DNA from: Ureibacillus composti
Lineage (GTDB): Bacteria > Bacillota > Bacilli > Bacillales_A > Planococcaceae
Direction: 5' to 3'
DNA length: 64,000 bases
Assembly (NCBI GenBank): GCA_030348875.1
Contig: JAUCEP010000002.1
Span: forward strand, 1,195,001-1,259,000
A model generated the notes under the pieces. The model was not told the DNA's origin. It saw only the letters and a program-made list of their open reading frames with translations, and ran no database searches. This document shows, in pieces, positions 27,299 through 37,580 of the stretch. A program made the position numbers and the translations under genes. The stretch's first letter is position 1; every line of letters starts with the position of its first letter.

Positions 27299-28084
27299 AT
27301 GTTTAAAAAAATATTAGGCAAAACTAAAAAACAAAAAAGATCATTGGAAGATGGACAATCTAATAATGAATTAATCCCTTCACATATAGCAATCATTATG
27401 GACGGTAATGGTCGTTGGGCAAAAAAGAGGGCAATGCCTCGTATAGCAGGTCATCATGAAGGGATGCAAACTGTACGCAAAATTGCTCGATATGCAGATG
27501 ATTTAGGAGTCAACGTGTTAACGTTATATGCGTTTTCAACAGAAAACTGGAAACGTCCACGAACTGAGGTAGATTACTTAATGGGCTTACCTCAAAAATT
27601 CCTTAACTCCTTTATGCCAGAAGTAATGGAAAGAAATATTAAAATTACCATGATTGGTGATATGGAAGCATTGCCAGTTAGTACGCAAAATGTCTTAAAA
27701 GATGCGATGAACCGAACAAAAAATAATACAGGTCTCATTTTAAATTTTGCTATGAACTATGGTAGTCGTGCAGAAATCGTATCAGCAATGAAAAAAATGA
27801 TATTAGAAGTGGAAAATGGAACGATCTCCATTGATTCCATTGAAGAAGACACGATCAATCAATATTTAATGACATCGGATCTTCCAGAACCAGATTTATT
27901 AATTCGTACAAGTGGTGAAGTGCGATTAAGTAATTTTATGTTGTGGCAACTTGCCTATACGGAATTTTGGTTTACGGAAACGCTTTGGCCAGACTTTAAT
28001 GAACAAACACTAATGGAGGCCATAAATGATTTCCAGAAGCGAAATCGTCGTTACGGTGGGTTGAAAGGAGAAGAAATTAAGTGA
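27299..28084 (+). CDS. uppS: Undecaprenyl diphosphate synthase
   Basis: 261 residues. Catalytic D35 lies in IAIIMDGNGRWAKKR. Conserved YAFSTENWKRP and the C-terminal RTSGEVRLSNFMLWQLAYTE confirm the cis-prenyltransferase family. It makes the C55 lipid carrier for peptidoglycan and teichoic acid synthesis from isoprenoid units supplied by the pathway that includes dxr, encoded two genes downstream. It overlaps cdsA by four bases. Confidence 0.97.
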   Translation: MFKKILGKTKKQKRSLEDGQSNNELIPSHIAIIMDGNGRWAKKRAMPRIAGHHEGMQTVRKIARYADDLGVNVLTLYAFSTENWKRPRTEVDYLMGLPQKFLNSFMPEVMERNIKITMIGDMEALPVSTQNVLKDAMNRTKNNTGLILNFAMNYGSRAEIVSAMKKMILEVENGTISIDSIEEDTINQYLMTSDLPEPDLLIRTSGEVRLSNFMLWQLAYTEFWFTETLWPDFNEQTLMEAINDFQKRNRRYGGLKGEEIK

Positions 28085-28872
28085 AGCAGAGAATCATCAC
28101 CGCAGTAATTGCAGCAGCATTATTCATTCCTTTCGTCATTTATGGGAACTTACCTTTTACGATACTAATTTACGTAATCGCAGCTATCGGTTTGTATGAG
28201 CTCCTTCGTATGAAAAAGATCTCTGTTTTTTCAATCCCTGGAGTAATTGGATTGCTAACAGTATTTGTTGTACTGATGCCAGAGAATTTTGCGGATAGAG
28301 TCACGGAAGCGACAACTTACTCAAAATTGGAATTTTTAATGATTGCAGTAGTATTATTATTAATTTATTCGGTGATTGTAAAAAATCACTTCACCTTTGA
28401 TGATGTGTCATTTATTTTATTAAGCGCACTTTATGTTGGCATCGGATTCTTATATTTTATCGAAACGCGTGATGCTGGATTACATTTTATTATCTATGCG
28501 CTTATTATTGTTTGGGCAACAGACTCAGGTGCCTATTTTGTCGGACGAAAAATAGGGAAAAACAAGCTATGGCCGGAAATTTCTCCAAATAAAACAGTTG
28601 AAGGTTTTGTTGGAGGTATTATCGTTGCGGTCATTTTTGCATGTGTTATGCAATTCATTTACCCATTAAGTACTGGATGGGTCTCACTTATTATTGTGAC
28701 GATCATTAGTTCTATTTTTGGACAAATGGGGGATCTAGTAGAATCTGCAATTAAACGACATTATGGTGTGAAAGATTCAGGAAATCTATTGCCAGGTCAC
28801 GGTGGGATTTTAGATCGCTTTGACAGCTTACTGTTTGTATTGCCATTATTACATTTCGTGCAGTTCATCTAA
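28081..28872 (+). CDS. cdsA: Phosphatidate cytidylyltransferase
   Basis: 263 residues from a GTG that overlaps the uppS stop. It has about seven hydrophobic helices and the C-terminal CDP-alcohol precursor signature VKDSGNLLPGHGGILDRFDS (about 237-256). It converts phosphatidic acid to CDP-diacylglycerol in the membrane. Neighbours uppS and dxr are standard. Confidence 0.96.
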   Translation: MKQRIITAVIAAALFIPFVIYGNLPFTILIYVIAAIGLYELLRMKKISVFSIPGVIGLLTVFVVLMPENFADRVTEATTYSKLEFLMIAVVLLLIYSVIVKNHFTFDDVSFILLSALYVGIGFLYFIETRDAGLHFIIYALIIVWATDSGAYFVGRKIGKNKLWPEISPNKTVEGFVGGIIVAVIFACVMQFIYPLSTGWVSLIIVTIISSIFGQMGDLVESAIKRHYGVKDSGNLLPGHGGILDRFDSLLFVLPLLHFVQFI

Positions 28873-28892
28873 ACTGTTATAAAATGCTACTG

Positions 28893-28978
28893 AACAATGT
28901 GAAAGGATTATTGGTTTCCCATTGTTTGAAGTAAGCTTACCTATATTCGTTCGTTCAACATGGAATCGAATGATAGGT
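28893..28978 (+). other. Two consecutive hairpins between cdsA and dxr
   Basis: The first (28893-28926) pairs AACAATG with CATTGTT and GAAA with TTTC. The second (28939-28978) pairs ACCTAT with ATAGGT and ATTCG with CGAAT, with one bulged G. Neither has a T-run, so they are not typical terminators. They may mark an RNA processing or leader structure for dxr. Confidence 0.45.
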
Positions 28979-29025
28979 TAAAATACGCCAAGGTGTATTT
29001 GATTTAGTGGAAGGGAATGAAGGTC

Positions 29026-30171
29026 TTGAAAAAAATTAGTTTATTAGGTGCTACTGGTTCAGTTGGATTGCAAACTGTGGACATTTTGCTATCTCATCAA
29101 GAAAGTTTTAAACTAGTTGCCTTTTCAGCAGGAAGAAATATAGAAAAAACGCGTGAAATTATCAATCAACTTCAACCTGAACTAGTCTCAGTGCAAGATG
29201 AAAAAGATGCTCTAGAACTAAAAAAAGACTATCCGAATATACATTTTACATTTGGAACAAACGGTTTAGTGGAAGTTGCCACTCACCAGGATTCTACGGT
29301 GCTCGTAAATGCTGTGCTCGGTAGTGTTGGCTTAGAATCAACTCTTGCAGCGATTCGTATGGGCAAAACAATTGCTATTGCAAATAAAGAAACCCTTGTG
29401 ACAGCTGGCCACTTAGTGATGGCTGAGGCGGAAAAATATAACGCACCAATTTTACCTGTAGACAGTGAGCACTCTGCGATTTATCAGTCCATGAATGGTG
29501 AAAATCCTAAAAATATTGAACGATTAATATTAACAGCTTCAGGTGGTTCATTCCGTGATAAAACGAGAGAAGAACTAGTACATGTAACAGTGAAAGATGC
29601 GCTAAATCATCCGAACTGGTCAATGGGTGCAAAAATTACAATTGACTCTGCAACGATGATGAATAAAGGGTTAGAAGTAATTGAAGCACATGTTTTATTT
29701 GATATGCCATTCGATAAAATTGATGTTTTATTACATAAAGAAAGTATTATTCACTCTTTAGTTGAGTATCATGATACAAGTGTGATTGCTCAACTTGGTA
29801 CACCAGATATGCGTGTGCCTATTCAATATGCTTTGAGCTACCCAGATCGCTTACCACTACATAATGGTCATCGATTAAACTTAGCACAAATTGGACAACT
29901 CCATTTTAAAGAGGTTGATTTTGATCGTTTCCGTGCTTTAGCTCTTGCTTATGAAGCAGGACGTACAGGCGGTTCGATTTTAACAGCCATGAATGCAGCA
30001 AACGAAGCAGCAGTTGCATTATTTTTACAAGAAAAAATTACATTCTTACAAATTGAAGAAATCATCGAGAACATCATGCATAGCCACAACAATGTTCAAA
30101 CACCAGATTTAGAAACAATCTTAGCTGTAGATAGCGAAACAAGAAAAAAGGTAGTGAGCATGGTAAAATAA
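29026..30171 (+). CDS. dxr: 1-deoxy-D-xylulose 5-phosphate reductoisomerase
   Basis: 381 residues from the TTG at 29026. I prefer this to the in-frame ATG at 29017 because GGAAGGG (29009-29015) is ten bases from the TTG but only one base from the ATG, and family members start [13 protein letters not shown]. The N-terminal NADPH-binding [11 protein letters not shown], the metal and substrate site [11 protein letters not shown], and GGSFRDK are present. It is the committed step of the methylerythritol isoprenoid pathway, feeding UppS. Confidence 0.95.
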   Translation: MKKISLLGATGSVGLQTVDILLSHQESFKLVAFSAGRNIEKTREIINQLQPELVSVQDEKDALELKKDYPNIHFTFGTNGLVEVATHQDSTVLVNAVLGSVGLESTLAAIRMGKTIAIANKETLVTAGHLVMAEAEKYNAPILPVDSEHSAIYQSMNGENPKNIERLILTASGGSFRDKTREELVHVTVKDALNHPNWSMGAKITIDSATMMNKGLEVIEAHVLFDMPFDKIDVLLHKESIIHSLVEYHDTSVIAQLGTPDMRVPIQYALSYPDRLPLHNGHRLNLAQIGQLHFKEVDFDRFRALALAYEAGRTGGSILTAMNAANEAAVALFLQEKITFLQIEEIIENIMHSHNNVQTPDLETILAVDSETRKKVVSMVK

Positions 30172-30213
30172 ACTGAGCAGTGACAGCAAAACTTGCTCTA
30201 AAGGTGGGATTTT

Positions 30214-31473
30214 ATGCAAACGGTAATAGCATTTATCATCATATTCGGATCACTCGTATTCTTCCATGAGCTTGGGCACTTTATCTTTGCAAAACGAGCT
30301 GGCATTATGGTTCGTGAATTTGCAATTGGTTTCGGTCCGAAAATTTTCGGTATGACAAAAGGTGAAACGTTATATACAATTCGATTATTACCATTAGGTG
30401 GATATGTTCGCATGGCGGGAGAAGATATGGATTCCGTCGAATTACAGCCTGGTTACCGTGTCGGATTAGTTTTAAACAGTGATAATGTAGTTGAAAAAGT
30501 CTATTTAAACCAAAATGTTCAACACCCAAATATTTTATTTATGGAAGTAGAACGTGCAGATTTAGAAAAGGGTCTATGGATTGAAGGATATGACGAAGAG
30601 GAACGATTAGTTCGTTACAATGTTTCAAGAAATGCGTTAGTTATAGAAAACGGTAAAGAAACATTAATTGCTCCATATGACCGCCAATTCAATTCAAAAA
30701 CTGTGGGCCAACGTTCTATGGCGATTTTCGCAGGGCCATTGTTTAACTTTATTTTAGCGTTCTTTATTTTTCTTGCCCTTGGATTAATGCAAGGTGTTCC
30801 GACCTATGAACCGGTCATTCGTGATGTGGTAGAGAATGGACCTGCAGCAGCTGCTGGTATGGAATCTGGTGACCTAGTAAAAGAAATTAATGGCCAACCA
30901 ATTAAAGATTGGCAAGAATTATCTGGAACTGTTCAAGAAAGTCCAGGTGAAGCATTAACGTTTGTAGTTGAACGTGATGGACAAGAACACGAGTTGACAA
31001 TTACACCAGCTACCCTTGAAGATAGCGGTAAAGAGTACGGTCAAATCGGTGTTATGTATCAAAGTCCTGTTGAGAAAAATCCCCTTAAAGCGATTGCCTT
31101 TGGTGCAACACAAACATGGGATTATACAGTGTTAATCATTAATCTATTAGGGGATTTAATTACCGGTCAGTTTACGATTGATGCGTTATCAGGACCAGTA
31201 GGAATCTATAAAGCAACTGAAGAAGTTGCACAATATGGTGTGTTTAACTTAATGAACTGGGCAGCGGTATTAAGTATCAACCTAGGAATTATGAACTTAT
31301 TACCATTACCAGCATTAGACGGAGGACGACTATTATTCTTCGGTATCGAAGCATTGCGCGGCAAACCGGTCGACCGTCAAAAAGAAGGCCTCGTTCACTT
31401 TGTCGGAATTGTACTACTGATGATCCTAATGGTCGTCGTTACATGGAATGACATACAAAGGTTCTTCTTCTAG
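30214..31473 (+). CDS. rasP: Intramembrane site-2 protease RasP
   Basis: 419 residues. The zinc motif HELGH is at 18-22 in the first membrane helix. A PDZ domain is present at about 205-275 (PAAAAGMESGDLVKEINGQP). The second metal motif LPALDGGRLLF lies near 365, in the usual membrane position. RasP (RseP/YluC) cleaves anti-sigma factors such as RsiW and signal-peptide remnants in the membrane. It lies between dxr and proS as in B. subtilis. A terminator follows. Confidence 0.96.
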   Translation: MQTVIAFIIIFGSLVFFHELGHFIFAKRAGIMVREFAIGFGPKIFGMTKGETLYTIRLLPLGGYVRMAGEDMDSVELQPGYRVGLVLNSDNVVEKVYLNQNVQHPNILFMEVERADLEKGLWIEGYDEEERLVRYNVSRNALVIENGKETLIAPYDRQFNSKTVGQRSMAIFAGPLFNFILAFFIFLALGLMQGVPTYEPVIRDVVENGPAAAAGMESGDLVKEINGQPIKDWQELSGTVQESPGEALTFVVERDGQEHELTITPATLEDSGKEYGQIGVMYQSPVEKNPLKAIAFGATQTWDYTVLIINLLGDLITGQFTIDALSGPVGIYKATEEVAQYGVFNLMNWAAVLSINLGIMNLLPLPALDGGRLLFFGIEALRGKPVDRQKEGLVHFVGIVLLMILMVVVTWNDIQRFFF

Positions 31474-31550
31474 ATAAATAGCAAGAACGAGTATGAACTG
31501 AATAAACAGAGTTTAGAGCTTGTGGCAATACAACAAAATTAAACTTATAA

Positions 31551-31596
31551 ACCTTATTCGAATTGGGCCGCCCCCATTTTCGGATAAGGTTTTTTT
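31551..31596 (+). terminator. Intrinsic terminator after rasP
   Basis: ACCTTATTCGAA pairs with TTCGGATAAGGT over twelve positions (one G-U), followed by seven T residues. It separates rasP from proS, which have over a kilobase between them here. Confidence 0.92.
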
Positions 31597-31640
31597 GTAA
31601 TGTGAGTATGAAATTAAAAATATAAGAAAATACCATATGA

Positions 31641-31756
31641 AATGAACTCTTGGTTGGATGAAGTTCAAAAAAGAGGTCGCTTGTGATTGGAAATGAACTT
31701 CATCGGGGGAATGAAGTTCAATAAGAGGTCATTCATGTTTGGAAATGAACTTCATC
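31641..31756. repeat. Paired GAAGTTCA/TGAACTTC repeats
   Basis: Two units of about 53 bases each begin with ATGAAGTTCA and end with AATGAACTTCAT, giving each unit complementary ends; the inner part AAGAGGTC is also shared. A similar AATGAACTT occurs upstream of uppS near 27070. No gene is visible between the rasP terminator and proS. Confidence 0.65.
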
Positions 31757-32094
31757 TAGGCTATAACGGACAAAAAAGGAGAACCTATCGATCGAATTTC
31801 CCGTCATTAACTATGCTTGCTAGATAAACAGGTGAAACCAATAGGAGCAATGTTCACCTATATATTTAGTATTGCCCATGCACTTCGGGTGTGTATTGTT
31901 CCCTTGTTTAAGAAACTATTGATAGTTATAGTTTAGTTAATAGAATTTTCTCCTTAATTAGGAAGGATTTTTAATCGATTATACTTAATAAAAAAATGAA
32001 AACTTCTTTTATATAGTATGGGTTAAAGCTGATAGGGGAATATGAGATTTTTTAGGAAGGTTCCATCAATCTCTTGATGATCAAACAAGTGAAG

Positions 32095-32385
32095 TGAATT
32101 TTAATGAAGTGTTCAATGGAAATCCCGTTCATCGATGCAATGAAGAGGATTCTAGGCATAAATTGGAAAGGAAACCCCTTCATCAAGACGATGCAAAGGA
32201 TTCCAGAAAGAGAAATTCCAGTGAAAACACTCTTCATCAAGTTAGATAGAATTTCGGGTAAAAACACCGTTCATCGTTACTATGAAGAGGATTTTACATT
32301 GGAAATGCTATTAGAAACATCCTTCATCAAACTAATGAAAAGAACTTCATTAATTATCAAACGAAAACCCTTCATAAATACTATA
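32095..32385. repeat. Degenerate TTCATC/AATGAAGAGG repeats upstream of proS
   Basis: About six units of roughly 40-53 bases with the recurring elements CTTCATCAA or GTTCATCG, AATGAAGAGGATT and GAAA-C-CC. A 111-residue open frame (32104-32439) runs through them; its protein repeats PFI-AMKRI-like blocks only because the DNA repeats, and it has no ribosome-binding site, so I do not call it a gene. Confidence 0.55.
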
Positions 32386-32565
32386 AGTGAATATTCACTG
32401 ACCCGAGCTTCTTGCTCAAGAAAGAAGTTCAAAGACTAGTAGTGCAGTCCAAAAATGCACTTTGCTGGTAACTTATTAAATTGTAATCAAATTGTATACA
32501 CTTGAAGTATTCTGGGTGTGCTATGCTAGTAAGGGGAATACTGAAATGAAAAGGATGGAGCGCTT

Positions 32566-34263
32566 ATGAAACAAAGTTTGACTTTTATTCCAACGATGCG
32601 TGAAATACCTTCTGAAGCAGAAGTGAAGTCTCATGTCATGCTACTTCGTGCTGGGTTTATTCGTCAAAGTACGAATGGTGTTTATTCCTATTTACCTTTA
32701 GCTAAACGCGTATTACGAAAAATAGAAAACATTATTCGAGAAGAATTAGAGGGGATCAATGCTGTTGAAATTGCGTTACCATCTATTCAATCGGCAAATA
32801 GTTTGGAGCAATCAGGACGGTTAACAAGCTATGGTCCAGAAGTAATTCGGATGCATGACCGTCATAACCGTGAACTTCTACTTGCTCCAACGAATGAAGA
32901 AGCAGTTACAGAATTAGTGAAAGATGAAATACAATCCTATAAAAAATTACCGTTTACACTATATCAAATTCAAACGAAATATCGAGATGAACAAAAAACG
33001 CGTTTCGGATTATTAAGAAGCCGTGAATTTATTCTAAATGATACGTACTCCTTTCACTCAAATGAGGAAAGCTTGAATGAGACCTATGAACAGATGTTTA
33101 AGGTGTACTCTAATATTTTAACGAAACTTGGATTACAATTCCGCGCGGTTTCTGCTGAAAAAGGTGAACTTGAATCGCATGAATTCATCGTTTTATCTGA
33201 TATTGGTGAGCATACTTTTGCTTATTCAAACCACTCAGACTATGCAGCAAGTATTGAAACTGCCAAAGTGATTACCGAATATGTTTCTTCTGAAGAACCC
33301 ATGGAAGATTTAGAAATAGTTGCAACCCCAAATGAAAAAACGATTGAAGAGGTAAGTCAGTTTTTTGAAATGCCAACAGTTAATTGCATTAAATCCCTTG
33401 TTTTTAAGGTGGATGAAGAGCTATACGTGGTATTAGTTAGAGGCGACCATACTGTCAATGAAACGAAATTAATGCAAGTGTTAAATGCGAAGTCAGTTGA
33501 ATTAGCAGATGAAGCCTCTATACAAGAATTACTTGGGTGTTCTCCAGGTTCTATAGGGCCAATTAAATTACCTTTAAACGTAAAGGTAGTCGCAGATCAT
33601 GCCATTAAAACGATTCGAAATGGCATTGCTGGTGCCAATGAAGATGGCTATCACTATAAAAATGTAAATCCTGAACGGGATTTTGCTATTAATATATATG
33701 ATGATATCCGGTATATTCAAGAAGGGGAACCTTCACCAGATGGACAAGGTGAAATTTCTTTTGCTAAGGGGATTGAAGTTGCCCATATTTTTAAACACGG
33801 GGCAAAATTTTCATCAAACTTAAATGCCACGTTTATTGACGAACAGGGAAAAGCTCAGCCTTTTATTATGGGAAGCTATAATCTGGGGGTTTCTCGATTG
33901 CTTGCAGTGATTGCGGAACAATATCAAGATGAAAACGGATTTGTTTGGCCAAAACAATTGGCTCCATATGATATCCATTTAATGTGTGTGAATCGGGATG
34001 ATGAAGTTCAATTTGAATTAGCAGAAGAACTTTATGGCATTTTAACGTTTTATCAATATAATGTATTATATGACGATCGTTCAGAGCGAGCAGGAGTGAA
34101 GTTTGCAGATTCGGATTTACTTGGTTTACCCGTCCGCGTAACAATTGGTAAAAAAGCAGTCGATCGAATGGTAGAAGTAAAAGTCCGTAGTACAGGCGAA
34201 ACCTTTGAATGTGCGAAAGAAGAAATCGGCGAACGACTTAATGAATTCTTCCGTTCAAATTAA
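32566..34263 (+). CDS. proS: Prolyl-tRNA synthetase
   Basis: 565 residues. Class II synthetase motifs: motif 1 region (KRVLRKIENIIREEL), motif 2 (QIQTKYRDEQKTRFGLLRSRE), motif 3 near 430-445 (GSYNLGVSRLLAVIAEQ). An inserted YbaK-type editing domain occupies about 225-390, which makes this the bacterial-type ProRS, and an anticodon-binding domain lies at the C-terminus. It charges tRNA-Pro. No T-box leader is visible upstream. It normally lies between rasP and polC, as here. Confidence 0.96.
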   Translation: MKQSLTFIPTMREIPSEAEVKSHVMLLRAGFIRQSTNGVYSYLPLAKRVLRKIENIIREELEGINAVEIALPSIQSANSLEQSGRLTSYGPEVIRMHDRHNRELLLAPTNEEAVTELVKDEIQSYKKLPFTLYQIQTKYRDEQKTRFGLLRSREFILNDTYSFHSNEESLNETYEQMFKVYSNILTKLGLQFRAVSAEKGELESHEFIVLSDIGEHTFAYSNHSDYAASIETAKVITEYVSSEEPMEDLEIVATPNEKTIEEVSQFFEMPTVNCIKSLVFKVDEELYVVLVRGDHTVNETKLMQVLNAKSVELADEASIQELLGCSPGSIGPIKLPLNVKVVADHAIKTIRNGIAGANEDGYHYKNVNPERDFAINIYDDIRYIQEGEPSPDGQGEISFAKGIEVAHIFKHGAKFSSNLNATFIDEQGKAQPFIMGSYNLGVSRLLAVIAEQYQDENGFVWPKQLAPYDIHLMCVNRDDEVQFELAEELYGILTFYQYNVLYDDRSERAGVKFADSDLLGLPVRVTIGKKAVDRMVEVKVRSTGETFECAKEEIGERLNEFFRSN

Positions 34264-34301
34264 TTTTATTGTGAACTACTTAAATGAATGAGAGTGAACG
34301 G

Positions 34302-34335
34302 GGCTGTCCAGAAATTATAAATTTTTTGGACAGCC
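34302..34335 (+). terminator. Hairpin after proS
   Basis: GGCTGTCCA (34302-34310) pairs perfectly with TGGACAGCC (34327-34335). There is no T-run behind it, so termination would be weak. GGCTGTCC ends are also common at insertion-sequence termini, so a solo remnant is possible. Confidence 0.5.
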
Positions 34336-34364
34336 ATTATCATGAGTATTAAAAATCGCAGAAG

Positions 34365-34520
34365 CTTTTATCATTAGGGTTCCCGGGTGTTAAGGAGGAA
34401 CCTTGTCGGAGGGCACATCAAAATGTCACTGTCAAGCAAGCAACTTTGCCACGACAAAGATGCTCTAACGGAAGTCATAAAGGGGACGACACGTCTCGAT
34501 AAGGGAAAGATCAAAAAAAA
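34365..34520. other. Unassigned GC-richer segment before polC
   Basis: This stretch is richer in G and C than its surroundings and contains AAGGAGGAACC plus an inverted pair TTGTCG/CGACAA. Short open frames exist on the forward strand in two phases (one of about 57 codons from a GTG at 34388), none recognisable. It may be a decayed mobile-element end or an RNA gene; I cannot decide. The rest of the proS-polC gap shows nothing clear apart from a TATAAT at 34576. Confidence 0.3.
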
Positions 34521-34660
34521 CAATAAGTACATATTGAGGAATTTAATTCATTTATGAAGGTGCTCACGGTTGGAGTATAATAGAGTTTTTAACAGATTTA
34601 AAAATTTAGAGCGTTTGCGCCTTTTATATTTAGCGAAAAATTAGAGTAGGTGGTGAGTTT

Positions 34661-37580
34661 ATGTCAGAAATTCAAGAAGCAAAAGAACGGTTTCGAACAC
34701 TTTTGCAACAATTACAATTAACTGAAGATGTCTACATGTCATTTTTTGAAGACGGGGAGCTCACACGTCTAACAGTTCATAAGAAAAAACGTATATGGGA
34801 ATTTGCAATGAAACTGCAAAACATTTTACCATTCCAACTCTATCAACTGATGCGTACACGAATGGCACAACAATTTGCAAATATTGCCCAAACAAATATT
34901 TCTATAGAAGCTTCACAACCGGAAGTGACGGAACAACTCATTACGGATTACTGGTTACTGGCCATTGAGCAGATTGATGATATGTCTCCGCCACTTAGAA
35001 ATCGATTAATTTCACAAATTCCAAAGTGGACAGGACATAAAATCATTGCTTCCTGCATGATTGAACTAGAACAATTAACGTTAAAATCAAAATATACAAC
35101 AAAAATTGCAGAAGCTTTTCAGCGTTTTGGTTTTCCAACCATACCAGTCGAGTTTCAATTAGTAGAAGCCAATGAAGAATTAATTGAAGCGCAAAAAACA
35201 TATATGGAACAACGTCAGCAAGAAGAAGCAGCTATGGCAAAACAAGCGTTAGAAGACCTACAAACTCAAGAAAAAGCGAAGAAAGATAATCCGTCTGTTG
35301 AAATTAGTGGGCCATTCCAACTTGGGAATCATATTAAAGACACCGAGGTTATGGACATTAAGAGCATTATCGAAGAGGAACGACGTGTTGTTATTGAAGG
35401 GTTTGTTTTCGCTGCTGATATTAAAGAATTACGTAGTGGACGTTCATTACTTGAAATTAAAATTACCGACTATACAGATTCGATCTTAGTGAAAATGTTC
35501 TCTCGCGATAAAGAAGATGCAGAAATGATGTCTCACTTGAAAAAAGGTATGTGGGTAAAAGTACGTGGTTCAGTTCAAAATGATACATTCGTACGTGACC
35601 TTGTTGTGATGGCACAGGATATCAACGAAATATTTAAAGAAACACGTCGAGATACTGCTCCAGAAGGTGAAAAGCGGGTCGAACTACATTTACACTCGCC
35701 GATGAGTCAAATGGATGCTGTTACGCCAATTGACCGTCTCGTTGCCCAAGCAGCGAAATGGGGTCATCCGGCGATTGCCATTACTGACCATGCAGTAGCA
35801 CAGGGATTCCCAGATGCCTATGCTGCGGGAAAAAAACACGGCATTAAAATTATCTACGGTATTGAAGCCAACTTAGTGGATGACGGTGCTCCGATTGCTT
35901 ATGCAGAACAGCATATTGCACTAGATGATGCTACATTCGTCGTGTTTGACGTGGAAACAACAGGTCTTTCCACTGCCTATGACACGATTATCGAGTTAGC
36001 CGCTGTCAAAATTAAAGAAGGTAAAGTGATCGATAAATTCGAGCGATTCTCCAATCCTCACAGACCTTTATCTGCCAAAATTATTGAGTTAACACATATT
36101 ACGGATGACATGCTACAAGATGCACCAGAAGTCGATCAAGTTGTTACGGAGTTCCGCGACTTTATAGGCGATAGCATCGTCGTAGCTCATAATGCGTCGT
36201 TCGATATTGGCTTCTTATATACGGCCTATGAAAAAGCGGGTATTCAAGGGGTAATTCATCCCGTTATTGATACGTTGGAATTATCTCGTTTCTTAAACCC
36301 AACCCTTAAAAGTCACCGTTTAAATACGCTTTGTAAAAAATATGGGATTGAATTAACACAACATCACCGTGCCATTTATGATACCGAAGCTACTGGTGAA
36401 TTGATGCTCCATTTATTAAAGGATGCAAAAGAAAAAGGGATTGACTATCACGATGATTTCAATAAAAACGTTGGTGGTAACGAAAGCTATAAAAACTCTC
36501 GCCCATACCACTGTACGATTTTAGCGAAAGATGATGATGGGCTAAAAAATCTATTTAAATTAATTACGATTGCCCATACGCAAACATATTATCGTGTTCC
36601 GCGTATTCGACGTTCTGATTTAATGAAACTGCGTCAAGGCTTACTTATTGGATCAGGATGTAATAATGGTGAACTATTTGAAACGATGATGAACAAATCA
36701 CCTGATGAAGCAGAAAAGGTTGCGAAATTCTATGATTATATCGAAGTGCAGCCAAAACCGGTCTATTCACCACTAATTGAAGGCGGGATCATCCACGATC
36801 AATGGAACCTCGAAGACATTCTACGAAAACTGGTGAAGCTTGGGAAGAAATTAGATATTCCGGTTGTCGCAACTGGAAATGTGCATTATTTAGATAAAAA
36901 TGATGCGGTCTTCCGTCAAATTTTAGTTGGGTCTCAAGGTGGAGCGAATCCGTTAAACCGTTACCGATTACCACAGGTTCATTTCCGTACAACGAACGAA
37001 ATGCTAGAGGAGTTTGATTTCTTAGGTCCTGATCTTGCAAAAGAAATCGTGGTAACGAACTCTCAAAAAGTGGCAAACATGATTAGTGATGTAAAACCAA
37101 TTAAGGACAAACTTTATACACCAAAAATTGAAGGTTCCGATGAAGAGATTACAAAGATGACCTACGAAATGGCGAAACAAATCTATGGCGAAAATCTTCC
37201 GGAAATCGTTCAAAAGCGAATTGAGAAAGAATTAGCTTCGATTTTAGGACACGGGTTTGGGGTAATTTACTTAATCTCAGCAAAACTCGTGAAAAAATCG
37301 CTTTCAGACGGGTATTTAGTAGGTTCCCGTGGTTCGGTAGGGTCGTCACTTGTCGCAACATTTATGGAAATTACGGAGGTAAATCCTTTACCACCTCATT
37401 ACGTTTGTCCAAATTGTAAAAATGTCGAGTTCTTCGATGATGGTTCGGTTGGTAGTGGATTTGACTTACCGAATAAGGATTGTCCGGAGTGCGGTACGGC
37501 CTATAAAAAAGATGGACAAGATATTCCGTTCGAAACCTTCCTAGGATTTAAAGGGGATAAGGTACCTGATATCGATTTGA
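34661..37580 (+). CDS. polC: DNA polymerase III PolC, exon 1 (N-terminal 973 residues)
   Basis: First part of a split gene; join with 40246-41651 gives 4,326 bases and 1,441 residues, close to B. subtilis PolC (1,437). Order of domains: N-terminal domain; OB fold (about 235-330); PHP domain (about 335-420) interrupted by a DEDD proofreading exonuclease (FVVFDVETTGLSTAYDTIIEL near 427); PHP remainder; and the palm start with a four-Cys zinc site (CPNCKNVEFF, KDCPECG). The exon stops after L973 and one base of codon 974, directly behind catalytic-motif residues D970 and D972. Unspliced RNA would add S-V-T-R-C and stop, giving a 978-residue protein without most of the polymerase domain. PolC is the essential replicative polymerase of low-GC Gram-positives. 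Confidence 0.95.

Noticed and set aside
32104-32439. 111-residue open frame before proS
   Set aside because: It is a translation of degenerate intergenic repeats and lacks a ribosome-binding site and conserved features.
32440-32565. T-box leader for proS
   Set aside because: No specifier stem, AGGGTGG-like T-box bulge or terminator is visible in the leader.
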